Assembly: GCA_036268995.1 (NCBI GenBank)
Contig: DATATB010000104.1
Location: 10,967-74,966, forward strand
DNA length: 64,000 bases
From: DATATB01 sp036268995
GTDB lineage: Bacteria > Planctomycetota > Planctomycetia > Pirellulales > PNKZ01
Direction of reading: 5' to 3'
Both the position numbers and the translations under genes were made by a program. Below, one piece after another: positions 46,662 to 54,744 of this stretch (positions within the stretch are counted from its first letter, which is position 1; each line of letters opens with the position of its first letter). Below the pieces are notes generated by a model that did no database searches, had not been told where the DNA came from, and was given only the letters and a program-made list of their open reading frames with translations.

Positions 46662-49469
46662 TTACGATACGCTCGCGCTGGCCAGGCCGCTGGAGGTCGC
46701 CCCCGAGCTTGAAGAGCTGCCGGAGTTGGCGGACGTCGAACCACCGGAACTCGACGACGCGAAGACGTTTTGCAGGCTTCCCAAGGCGCTCTGCTGGGTC
46801 TGCAAGGTCGCCATGGCCTGCTCCATCGCTAGGAATTGTGACTGGAGCTGATTGCGCTGTGCATTCAGGTATGCGTTTTGAATGGCAATCTGACTGTTCC
46901 AGCCAGTGACCATGTTGGCCAGGCCGTTGACGTCCTCGGCAATCGCGCCGTTGAACGAGTTCGTAATGCTGTCCAATTGGCTTGAGACGCTGTCGGCAAA
47001 ACCGGTCGTCGACGTGCTGAAAAAAGTGCTCACAGCCGATGGGTTGCTCGCCAGTTGATTGTCGAGCACGCTTTGATCCAGCGAAAGCTGGCCGTTGCTG
47101 AAAGTGACGCCCAAGTCAGCCAGCGATTGCACCGGGTTGGCCGTCGTGGCCAACGACAGGTGTGTGGAATTCGACGTGCCGAAGGTTTGGCCGAGCAGGC
47201 TGTTCAATTGCAAACCGATCTGCTCCATGATCGGGTCGTTGTACAAATCGCCGCCGCTATTGGTCGTCGTGTTATAACTGGTGAGCGTTTGAAACTGCGA
47301 ATAGGCCGTGTTGAAATCGGTGACGAACTGGTTGACGGCGTTGGTCAGCGGCTGCGTATTTTGCGTGACGCTCACGGTCGTGGGGCTGGTCATCACCTGA
47401 CTGGCGGTGATCGTCAGGCCTGGGATCTGCGTCGAAAACGTGTTGGACGACGACGACATCACCAGCGGCGAGCCTCCGGTGCCGTCGCTCATCGACAAGA
47501 CGGCATTCGTGCCGTTGTCCAGCGTCGAAAGGTTGAGGCCGGTCGTGCCGGTATCGATCACCAGGTTGCCGGCCGCGCCGCTTTGGTTGCTGGTGAGCAG
47601 CATGCGCACCGCATTGGCGCCGCTACCATCGTTGACGGTCGTGGCCGTGAGCGGGGCGCTGGAGGCGGCCAGGTCGCTCATCAGATCGCTCACGGTGTCC
47701 GTGCTCGAAAGCGTGATGCTGGTTTCCATTGCGCCGTTGATTTGGCCGCCCGTCGCAGTGCCCAACAGATTCAGATTGGCAGCCGTGGTGCCGCCCTGTT
47801 CGGCGATGCTCAATTGCGCGCCGCCGCCGCCCGTATCGGTGACCTGGATGCCGTCGCCGTCGCTGTTGATCGAGGCTTGGATGTGCAGTCCGGAGGTATT
47901 CAGGGCGTTGATCACGTCCCCGATGGTCTGGGCCGCAGAGAGATTCAGGATTTGCGAGGCGCCGGTGCTGTCGGTGACCTTGATTTCGCTGGCGTCGACG
48001 CCGTTACCGCCGTTGAGGCCGGATAATTGCGTGTTTTCGCTGATGTATTGCAGGTTGAGGTCGCCGGAATTGACGGAGGTCGTGGCCGAGTTGGTGGCGA
48101 TGTTCAACTTGGCGGCCAGCGTGCTGCCCGTGTCGTCGGCAATGATCAAGTTCGAGTTGCTCGAACCGGTCGTATCGAGCACCTGAATGCCGTCGCCGGC
48201 GGCGTTCAGCGTGGCATGCAAACCAATGCCGGCCGAATTGATGCCGTTGATCACGTCGGAAAGTGAGCTGGCCGACGAGAGATCGACGGTGGCGGTGGCT
48301 CCGCTGCGGTCGGTCAGGTCCAGGGTGCCCAAGGTGCCCACGCCGCTGCCGCCGTTGAGATCCTTGAGCAGCACGCTGTTGACGCCGGCCAGCACCTGGG
48401 TGCCGTTGAGCACGCCGCCGCTGGGCGCAGTGCCCTGAATGCCCAGGTCCTGCGCTGCCTGGCTGGCGTTGACGGCCGAGACCGAGAAGTCGCTGCTGCC
48501 GGTGGTCAGGTCCGTGAGCACGAGGTGCGTGCCGTCGCCGGAGATGCTGGCGGTGAGGTTGCCGGCGGCGCCGGAGGCGTTGTTGATGGCGTTGACCACG
48601 TCGCCGATGGTCGAAGCCGAGCCCAGCGTGACCGAGACTTGCGATCCGTTTTGCAGGTTGACGACGAAATCCGGCGAGCTGCCCGCGACGCTGACCCCGT
48701 TGCCGTCGTTGAGCGAGCTGAGCTGCGTATTGGCCGACAGCGTGATCAGGTTGGTGCCCACGAGCGACGAGTCCTGCATCGAGCCGCCGGTGAGTCCGAG
48801 GCTTTCGGCCGTGGTCGTATTGTTGACGTCGCTGACTTTGATCGCGCTGGTCGAGCCGTCGATGTTCGTCAATTCGAGGCCTTGGCCCGTGACCGACGCG
48901 GTGACGCCAATGCCGGACGTATTGTTGATGGCCGCCACCACGTCGTTGAGCGACTGGGCGGTCGAAAGATTGACGGTCGCGCTGGTGCCGTTGCCGCTGG
49001 TAATGCGAATCGTGCCGGCTTGCACTCCGGCGCCGCCGTTGAGCTGATCCAGCGCCGTTTGGGTGTTGAGCGAGCCGCCTTGCTTGATCGTGATGGTGCC
49101 GGCGCCCACGAGGCTGTTGGCGCTGGCAAACCCGGACGAGACCAGTTGCTGGTTCTGTGCCAGTTGCAGGACCTGCAACTGGTAGGAGCCCAAGGCCGCC
49201 GTGTTGTCGGCCGAGACGCTTAGCCCGGAGCTGTTGCTGGTGGCGCTGCGAGCATTCAGGACGGAAGAGTTTTTCAGCGCGGTGGCGTCGTTTTGCACGG
49301 CCAACAGATCGGCCGACAGGCCCAGCAGATCGGTCTTCTGCGTGCCGGCAGTGCTGACCTTGGTTTGTAGCGAGGTCAGCGGTCCGGAATCGGCCTGGAT
49401 CAGCGCGTTGACGATGGCGGAAGTGTTGATGCCGCTGATCAGCCCGACGCCGGTTGAGACGCTAGCCAT
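46662..49469 (-). CDS. fliD: flagellar filament cap FliD (935 aa)
   Basis: The N-terminus ASVSTGVGLISGINTSAIVN and C-terminus (WNSQIAIQNAYLNAQRNQLQ, then LAMEQAMATLQTQQSALGSL) are typical FliD ends. They flank about six Flagellin_IN-like repeats (for example GAGTITIKQGGSLNTQTALD, then DVVAAINNTSGIGVTASVTG). FliD caps the filament and folds incoming flagellin. At 935 residues it is much longer than enteric FliD (about 470), by added repeats. The last 30 residues are a Ser/Ala-rich tail. The start at 49469 is chosen because the family begins with this motif. Confidence 0.92.
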   Translation of the reverse strand: MASVSTGVGLISGINTSAIVNALIQADSGPLTSLQTKVSTAGTQKTDLLGLSADLLAVQNDATALKNSSVLNARSATSNSSGLSVSADNTAALGSYQLQVLQLAQNQQLVSSGFASANSLVGAGTITIKQGGSLNTQTALDQLNGGAGVQAGTIRITSGNGTSATVNLSTAQSLNDVVAAINNTSGIGVTASVTGQGLELTNIDGSTSAIKVSDVNNTTTAESLGLTGGSMQDSSLVGTNLITLSANTQLSSLNDGNGVSVAGSSPDFVVNLQNGSQVSVTLGSASTIGDVVNAINNASGAAGNLTASISGDGTHLVLTDLTTGSSDFSVSAVNASQAAQDLGIQGTAPSGGVLNGTQVLAGVNSVLLKDLNGGSGVGTLGTLDLTDRSGATATVDLSSASSLSDVINGINSAGIGLHATLNAAGDGIQVLDTTGSSNSNLIIADDTGSTLAAKLNIATNSATTSVNSGDLNLQYISENTQLSGLNGGNGVDASEIKVTDSTGASQILNLSAAQTIGDVINALNTSGLHIQASINSDGDGIQVTDTGGGGAQLSIAEQGGTTAANLNLLGTATGGQINGAMETSITLSSTDTVSDLMSDLAASSAPLTATTVNDGSGANAVRMLLTSNQSGAAGNLVIDTGTTGLNLSTLDNGTNAVLSMSDGTGGSPLVMSSSSNTFSTQIPGLTITASQVMTSPTTVSVTQNTQPLTNAVNQFVTDFNTAYSQFQTLTSYNTTTNSGGDLYNDPIMEQIGLQLNSLLGQTFGTSNSTHLSLATTANPVQSLADLGVTFSNGQLSLDQSVLDNQLASNPSAVSTFFSTSTTGFADSVSSQLDSITNSFNGAIAEDVNGLANMVTGWNSQIAIQNAYLNAQRNQLQSQFLAMEQAMATLQTQQSALGSLQNVFASSSSGGSTSANSGSSSSSGATSSGLASASVS

Positions 49470-49496
49470 GGCACCGTTCTCCCCATTCACACAAAG

Positions 49497-49532
49497 CCGC
49501 CAGCCGGCCGGGCGAACCCAACCGGCTGGCGG
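49497..49532 (-). terminator. hairpin between flagellin and fliD
   Basis: CCGCCAGCCGG (49497-49507) and CCGGCTGGCGG (49522-49532) form a perfect 11-bp stem with a 14-base loop. On the minus strand the hairpin is followed by GCTTTGTGT, so termination is probably partial and would set flagellin above cap expression. Confidence 0.5.
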
Positions 49533-49558
49533 ATCAAATCAAATTAGCCTACCCGTGC

Positions 49559-52207
49559 TTACTGAATCTTCTGCAACAGGGTCAGCACGTTCTGCGGCTG
49601 CGAGTTGGCGATCGAGAGCACGCTCGTGCCGGCTTGGACCAGGATCTGGGCCCGGGTCAGGTTGGCCGTTTCGCTAGCGAAGTTGGCGTCCTGGATATTG
49701 CTCTGGGCCGAGCTAACCTGCTCCAGATTCGCCTGCAAGCTGCTGATGTTGCTGTTCAGCACGTTGGTTTGCAACGCACCGAGCTGGCCGCTGAGCGTGG
49801 CGATCTGGTTGATGGCCTGGTCGACGATCGCGGCAGCGTTGGTCAGATTCGTGCCGCTGAGCTGGTTGGAACCGCCGGTTTCGAGCGAGCTGAGCCCCGC
49901 GTTGCCGGTGGTCGTGATGTTGCGACCCAGCGTGCTGAGGTCCAACGATCCCAGGCTGACGTTCACCTGGTTCGAGTAGTTCACTTCCGGGCCGAGCTGG
50001 AACAAGGCACCGCCGGTGACATTGAAGTTGCTGGTGAGAGTCCCCAGCGACGGATCGGTCGTGCCGCTCAGCGAGATGTTGGCGTCCTGGTAGCTGAAGT
50101 TCGCGCCCGTTCCGGTGAACGAGCCGCTGCCCAGCGAGGTGGTGACCGTGCCGGCAACGTCGACGCCCGCGGTGGCCGCCTGGGTGCCGCCGGCATTGAA
50201 GGTCGTGATATCGGCGCTATTGTCGGAGGCGATGGCATTGGCACTGACCTGTGCCGCACTGCCGTAGTCCTGGCTGGTGAGCGTCACGTTGGCGCCCTGG
50301 CCGCCGGTCGAGCTGGCGGTAATGCCGGTCTGCGACGTCACGGCGTTGATCGCGTTCACCAGCGCGCTGCTGCCGTTGATCACCGCGTCGTTGTTGACGG
50401 TGATGATCGCCTGGCCTTGGTCGCCGTTGAGCTCGATGGTCGTGGTGTTTTGCGCACCGGTGGTGCCGGCCACAGCGGTCTGCGTGGCTCCACTGACCAG
50501 CGAAGTGTCGTTGGAGTTGCCGCCGGTGGCCACCGCGATGCTGGCGGTCGAGGCGGTGCCGACGTTGCCCGATTTGAGCACGACGTTGCCCGAGCCGTTC
50601 AGCGAGGCGGTGACGCCGGTCTGCGCGGTGACGTTGTTGATCAGCGTGACCAGCGAAGAGGCGCCGCCGTTGATCACCGTGTCGTTGTTGGCCAGCGTGA
50701 TGTTGGCCGAACCCGTGTTGCCGGTGACGGTGAAGGTCGTGGCGGTGGCAGCTCCGGTGGTGCCGGCGGTCGTGGTCTGCGTGCCACCCGCGAGCAGCGA
50801 GGTGTCGCCGGCGTTGCCGCCGGTGGCCACTGACAGGCTCGCGGTCGAGCTGGTGCCGACGTAGGCCGAGGTGAGCACGACGTTACCCGAGCCGTTGACG
50901 GCGGCGGTCACGCCGGTCTGCGAGGACACGGTGTTGATCAAGGTGGCCAGCGAGGCGACGTCGCCGTTGATGACGGCGTCGTTATTGGCCAGCGTGACAT
51001 TCGCCGAGCCGGCGTTGCCGGCGACGGTGAAGGTCGTGGCGGTGGCAGCTCCGGTGGTGCCGGCCGTGACCGCACCTAAGGCTGCGTTCAAGGCAGTCTG
51101 ATCCGAGCCGGCGCCGGCCGAGTCGGTGGCCACGATGGACAGCGTGGCGCCCGCGCCGACATTGTTGGACGTGAGCGTGATGTCCGCGGCCGCGCCTGTG
51201 CCCGTCGCCGTGACGCCGGTCTGCGCCGAGATCGCGTTGATGGCGTTGGTCAGCGCATCGCTATTGGCTTGAATCGCAGTCGCGGTGACGGAAGCCGTGG
51301 TCGCCGTGCCCAAGTCGCCCGTGATCGTCAGGGTGATTCCATCCGAGCCGGTCGTGATGTTCGCGGAGCTGAGCCCGGTGCCGGAGATGTCCAAAACCGC
51401 TTTCGTGCTGTTGGTGCTGAGCTTGTTCAGGCCGGTCGTGGCGCCGGCGGTATAGTTGGCGCCCAGAATCGTGTTGCTGCCGTGCGTGCTGGCGGTGCTC
51501 AACTGGTTCAAGCCGGTCGAAGCGCCCGAGACGTAGTTGGCGGCCAGCAGCGTGCTGGTGGCGTGCGTCGAGTTGGTCGACAGGTTGTTGAGACCCTGAC
51601 CGGACGTAGCGCTGGTGCCCGTAATCACGTCGGTCTTTTGCGTGGCGGCCGTCGTTACTGCCAGCGAGACGTCCGAGGCGGGCGCCGAGCCGTGCAGGGC
51701 CGGGTTGAACGACGAAATATTGATGTCCGACGAGCTCTCGAACGAACCCAGCGAGCCGCCGCTGGCGTCGACGTTGAAAGCTTCCGAACCATTCAACAGG
51801 TTCTGGGTGCCGAAGATCGTCGTCTGGGCGATCTGCTGAATGGCTTGCAGCGAGCTGTCAATCTGCTGCTGATCAGCGGCAATTTCCGAAGCCGAAGAGG
51901 TGCCTTTGCTCGCGGCAGATTGCACCAGCCCGCGGATGCTGTTCAACTGGTTGCTCACCTGGGTCAGAGCGGCGTCGGCCGTCGACACCACGTCATTGGC
52001 CTGCTGAGCATTGGTCAGCGACGCATTGATCGACGTGATTTCCGAACCGAGCGTTTGGCTCTCGATCAAGCCTGCCGGGTCGTCCGCACCCGAGTTGATT
52101 TTCAAACCGGTGGACAAGCGCGTCAGGCTCGTTTGCAGTTGGTTGTTCGAATTCTGCAAGTTGAACTGCGCGACCAGCGAGCTGACGTTGGTATTAATAC
52201 GAGTCAT
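49559..52207 (-). CDS. fliC: flagellin with enlarged variable region (882 aa)
   Basis: Both conserved ends are present. The N-terminal D0/D1 part reads TRINTNVSSLVAQFNLQNSN and LSTGLKINSGADDPAGL. The C-terminal part reads SSAQSNIQDANFASETANLT, then AQILVQAGTSVLSIANSQPQ, then a short end. The central 500 residues carry two repeat sets, 27-aa units at about 205-280 and four units of about 99 aa at about 284-681, and are rich in Thr, Ala, Gly and Asn. The product is the filament subunit, nearly twice the usual 300-550 aa. A ribosome site AAGAGGTG precedes the ATG. FliW, CsrA and FliS genes flank it. Confidence 0.95.
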   Translation of the reverse strand: MTRINTNVSSLVAQFNLQNSNNQLQTSLTRLSTGLKINSGADDPAGLIESQTLGSEITSINASLTNAQQANDVVSTADAALTQVSNQLNSIRGLVQSAASKGTSSASEIAADQQQIDSSLQAIQQIAQTTIFGTQNLLNGSEAFNVDASGGSLGSFESSSDINISSFNPALHGSAPASDVSLAVTTAATQKTDVITGTSATSGQGLNNLSTNSTHATSTLLAANYVSGASTGLNQLSTASTHGSNTILGANYTAGATTGLNKLSTNSTKAVLDISGTGLSSANITTGSDGITLTITGDLGTATTASVTATAIQANSDALTNAINAISAQTGVTATGTGAAADITLTSNNVGAGATLSIVATDSAGAGSDQTALNAALGAVTAGTTGAATATTFTVAGNAGSANVTLANNDAVINGDVASLATLINTVSSQTGVTAAVNGSGNVVLTSAYVGTSSTASLSVATGGNAGDTSLLAGGTQTTTAGTTGAATATTFTVTGNTGSANITLANNDTVINGGASSLVTLINNVTAQTGVTASLNGSGNVVLKSGNVGTASTASIAVATGGNSNDTSLVSGATQTAVAGTTGAQNTTTIELNGDQGQAIITVNNDAVINGSSALVNAINAVTSQTGITASSTGGQGANVTLTSQDYGSAAQVSANAIASDNSADITTFNAGGTQAATAGVDVAGTVTTSLGSGSFTGTGANFSYQDANISLSGTTDPSLGTLTSNFNVTGGALFQLGPEVNYSNQVNVSLGSLDLSTLGRNITTTGNAGLSSLETGGSNQLSGTNLTNAAAIVDQAINQIATLSGQLGALQTNVLNSNISSLQANLEQVSSAQSNIQDANFASETANLTRAQILVQAGTSVLSIANSQPQNVLTLLQKIQ
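50165..51358 (-). repeat. four tandem 99-codon repeats inside flagellin
   Basis: Residues about 284-681 hold four units with the pattern NNDxVING, ALxxAINxVxxQTGVTA, NVxLTSxxVG, and AGTTGA. Units two and three are close relatives (TTFTVAGNAGSANVTLANND and TFTVTGNTGSANITLANND); the first and fourth are more diverged. The repeats are in frame and could expand or contract by recombination. Confidence 0.8.
51368..51595 (-). repeat. 27-codon repeats inside flagellin
   Basis: Residues 205-280 contain GLNNLSTNSTH..., GLNQLSTASTH... and GLNKLSTNSTK... at 27-residue intervals, the first two followed by LLAANYVSGAST or ILGANYTAGATT. The third is truncated. Confidence 0.8.
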
Positions 52208-52595
52208 TTACAGCACCTCTTGTGGCAAAAGGGGTCAGGTCCGGGCTGTCCGGCGGCGGGAGCTTGGCGGCACGAGCCAGGCCGCATGCGTCAAGGTGCT
52301 AGTGCCCTTTGAACCTGCACGCGGTAAATCACTTCAAATTTTCAATGGACTGCGCAGCGGCCTGGCACCCACTTTTCAGCCCCGTCGGAAACAGGGTGAA
52401 GCCACTACGCGGCTGTTATCTGATGGGTGTATCGGCGGCGCCGGACGGCCACTTGAGCGAAGTCGGACCAATCGCTCAATTTTTTGCCGCTTACCCAGAC
52501 GGAAAGATGCCGCCCGCCGATGCCGGCTACGGCATGACCGCTACCGCCGCTACAACGCACGGCCGACAGACGCTCGGCCCAGAGGTCGGCGGCGT
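52208..52595 (-). promoter_or_regulatory. flagellin leader, candidate CsrA target
   Basis: This 388-base gap between csrA and the flagellin gene holds no gene. On the transcript strand, two GGA motifs (52249-52251 and 52240-52242) sit in GGACAGCCCGGACC, about 42 and 33 bases before the ATG and close to the AAGAGGTG ribosome site (52214-52221). CsrA binds GGA motifs in flagellin leaders in other bacteria; the binding here is inferred. Confidence 0.4.
52429..52456 (-). promoter_or_regulatory. candidate sigma-28 promoter for flagellin
   Basis: On the minus strand TCAAGTGG (52456-52449), 12 bases, then GCCGATAC (52436-52429). The -10 matches the FliA consensus GCCGATAA at seven of eight positions, the -35 matches TAAAGTTT at five of eight. 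A start near 52421 would give a leader of about 214 bases. Confidence 0.5.
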
Positions 52596-52820
52596 TTAGG
52601 GCTGCGGCTTGCCGAAGCCGCGCACGTCTTTAGGTTCCAAGCGGCTGGCGCGCAGATTCTCGCGCTGAATGGCTTCGTACACCTCTTGCCGATGCACGGG
52701 AATCTCGGTCGGCGCGTTGATCCCCAACCGCACCTTATCCCCCCGGATGTCGACAATCGTGATCACGATGTTATCGCCGATCATGATGCTTTCGTCGCGT
52801 TGTCTCGACAGTACCAGCAT
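52596..52820 (-). CDS. csrA: carbon storage regulator CsrA (74 aa)
   Basis: The start at MLVLSRQRDESIMIGDNI is invariant in the family; a longer in-frame extension is rejected. RNA-binding positions are present (LVLSRQ, VRLGINAP, IPVHRQEVYEAIQREN). A C-terminal extension of about 15 residues goes beyond the usual 60. CsrA represses translation by binding GGA motifs, here probably in the flagellin leader immediately downstream. It is antagonised by FliW, which is encoded just upstream. Confidence 0.96.
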   Translation of the reverse strand: MLVLSRQRDESIMIGDNIVITIVDIRGDKVRLGINAPTEIPVHRQEVYEAIQRENLRASRLEPKDVRGFGKPQP

Positions 52821-52932
52821 CGCTGACTCCTTGCTTGTCCGGGCCGCGGGCGCCAGGTGGTGTCGGCTCACGCGCCTTGGGGGGCCACGCGGCGGACCCG
52901 GAAAAACGTCGTGTTCGCAGGGGGGGCGGCCG

Positions 52933-53370
52933 TTAAGCGCTCTTCTTCAACGCGGGGGGACCATTCAACTCATATTGCAGCGGTAGCTCGCCGTTGGCCA
53001 CAAGCTGGCGACCCAGGCGACGCTCCAAATGGATCACAATCGGGGCTTTGAGGTTCAGCGTAATCCCATGCTCGTTGCGCCCCACAATCACTAGCACTTG
53101 CGCATCCTGCACCCGCTCCAGGCACAGCGGGGCCAGGTCGCTGCGGTAGACCCGGAATTGATAGTCCGGAACAAACCGACGCGGGCTGACCACCGCCACC
53201 GCCACTTCCGGCCGGGCCAGGCATTGCAGCCAGCCCAAGCTGTCGTTCTGGGCGTCGGCCAGCAAGACCCATTGGCGGCAGTCTTCCAGCCCCAACAGAC
53301 CGGTCGGAAAGTTCAATACGTCGCCCGATTCAATTTCGAGCGAGCCGAAGCGAGTCGTCCGGATGTGCAT
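52933..53370 (-). CDS. fliW: flagellar assembly factor FliW (145 aa)
   Basis: The family start HIRTTRFGSLEIESGDVLNF and the core LNFPTGLLGLEDCRQWVLL are clear, with a C-terminal ITLNLKAPIVIHLERRLGRQ. FliW binds either flagellin or CsrA. When flagellin is exported, free FliW sequesters CsrA and lets flagellin be made. It lies 112 bases before csrA on the same strand. Confidence 0.95.
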   Translation of the reverse strand: MHIRTTRFGSLEIESGDVLNFPTGLLGLEDCRQWVLLADAQNDSLGWLQCLARPEVAVAVVSPRRFVPDYQFRVYRSDLAPLCLERVQDAQVLVIVGRNEHGITLNLKAPIVIHLERRLGRQLVANGELPLQYELNGPPALKKSA

Positions 53371-53533
53371 ACTGCCGGCCTACCTTCCATGGGAATGCCA
53401 TGCTCCCTGTGCAAGCGGAAGCACATAGGGCATCATCGGACGCACATGGCAGTCGGGAACAACAAATAATCCATGCCAGACCTTGGTTGAATTCCTGCGT
53501 CATCACACAAGGCCACTGCGCCCCGCCGGGGCT

Positions 53534-53563
53534 TTGCGCACTTCCGGCAATTTCTGCTAGAAT
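53534..53563 (+). promoter_or_regulatory. candidate promoter for the amidohydrolase gene
   Basis: TTGCGC (53534-53539), 18 bases, TAGAAT (53558-53563), ending 39 bases before the ATG at 53603. The -10 is one base from consensus. Confidence 0.35.
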
Positions 53564-53602
53564 CGCCGGCACGCCACCCCAATTGATATCTCGAAACCTC
53601 GG

Positions 53603-54622
53603 ATGCCGCCCATCATGGGTTCAGCAAACAGCGGCTCATGCAACTCACCGCACGGCTCGCGGCGGGCATTTCTGAAAGTGTCCGGCGCCGGCCTGCTGGC
53701 GACCTTCACCCGCCCGGAGATCGCTTCGATGTCTGCTCATGCCGCCGAAGGCCGCGACCCGTCGGGCTATATCGACGCCCATGTCCACGTCTGGACGCCC
53801 GACACATCGGCCTATCCGCTGGCGGAAAGTTTTAATGCCAAGGCGATGCGGCCGCCGTCATTCACGCCCGAAGAACTGTTCGCCGAGTGCCGGCCGGCGG
53901 GCGTCGAGCGGATCGTGCTCATTCAGATGAGCTTTTACCGCTTCGACAATTCGTACATGCTCGACACGCTGGAGCGTTATCCGGGCGTGTTCTCGGCCGT
54001 GGCAATTGTCGATGAGCATGCGCCGCAAGTCGGCCAGCGGATGCGTGAGTTAGCCCGGCGCGGCGTGCGCGGCTTTCGCATTAGCCCGAATCAGAGCGTC
54101 CCGGCTGGCCGCGCCATGCAGATCACGATCGACGGCTGGCTGGGCTCTTCTGGCATGACCGAGATGTGGACTGCGGCCGCGGATCAGAAACTCGCCATCT
54201 GCCCCCTCATCAATCCCGAGGTGCTGCCGGCGATCGACCGCATGTGCAGCCGCTTTCCGCGCACGCCCGTGGTCATCGACCACTTTGCGCGGATCGGCAT
54301 GGCCGGGCCGCCCAGGTCCGAAGACATCGACCAGCTTTGCCGGCTGGCGCGCTACGAGCACGTCCACGTCAAGACGTCGGCCTTCTACGCGTTGGGCGAA
54401 AAGAAGTCGCCCTACACCGATCTCGGACCGCTGGTGCGCCGGCTGCGCGACGCGTATGGTCCCGAGCGTCTGATGTGGGCCAGCGATTCGCCCTTCCAAG
54501 TGCAAGACGGCCACACCTACGCCGACTCGATCGCCCTGGTGCGCGACCGCCTCGACTTCCTCTCGCCCGACGATCGCCAGTGGCTGCTCAAGAAAACCGC
54601 CCAACGCGTGTTTTTTTCATAA
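53603..54622 (+). CDS. Tat-exported amidohydrolase-2 family protein (339 aa)
   Basis: A twin-arginine signal (SRRAFLKVSGAGLLATF) is followed by a TIM-barrel amidohydrolase: IDAHVHVWTPDTSAYPLA (first metal HxH), LIQMSFYRFDNSYMLDTL, RRGVRGFRISPNQ, VIDHFARIGMAG and ERLMWASDSPF (late Asp). This is the COG3618 group of lactone/amide hydrolases. The substrate is not known. ATG 53603 or 53615 are both possible starts. Confidence 0.88.
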   Translation: MPPIMGSANSGSCNSPHGSRRAFLKVSGAGLLATFTRPEIASMSAHAAEGRDPSGYIDAHVHVWTPDTSAYPLAESFNAKAMRPPSFTPEELFAECRPAGVERIVLIQMSFYRFDNSYMLDTLERYPGVFSAVAIVDEHAPQVGQRMRELARRGVRGFRISPNQSVPAGRAMQITIDGWLGSSGMTEMWTAAADQKLAICPLINPEVLPAIDRMCSRFPRTPVVIDHFARIGMAGPPRSEDIDQLCRLARYEHVHVKTSAFYALGEKKSPYTDLGPLVRRLRDAYGPERLMWASDSPFQVQDGHTYADSIALVRDRLDFLSPDDRQWLLKKTAQRVFFS

Positions 54623-54632
54623 GCCGCTACGT

Positions 54633-54662
54633 TTCGCATTGGCCTTTCCGGGACGTTATAAT
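54633..54662 (+). promoter_or_regulatory. candidate promoter for the kinase gene
   Basis: A perfect TATAAT at 54657-54662 with TTCGCA (54633-54638, four of six) 18 bases upstream. Transcription would start near 54670 and the repeat at 54682 would form a hairpin in the leader. Confidence 0.45.
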
Positions 54663-54681
54663 CCGGGCGCGCTTCCCGTGA

Positions 54682-54718
54682 CCCCCTCTCCCCTTTTGGG
54701 AGAGGGTTGGGGTGAGGG
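54682..54718. repeat. GC-rich hairpin repeat, family 3
   Basis: CCCTCTCCC (54684-54692) and GGGAGAGGG (54698-54706) form a nine-pair stem with a five-base loop, followed by TTGGGGTGAGGG. This sequence type is known as a widespread intergenic repeat in many bacterial genomes. It lies 26 bases before the kinase ATG. Confidence 0.65.
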
Positions 54719-54744
54719 CTCGGATAGGATCTACGAGGCGGGCG

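Noticed and set aside
50165..51595. CRISPR-like regular repetition
   Set aside because: The repeats are protein-coding, 81 and about 297 bases long, diverged and in frame within flagellin; no spacers or cas genes.
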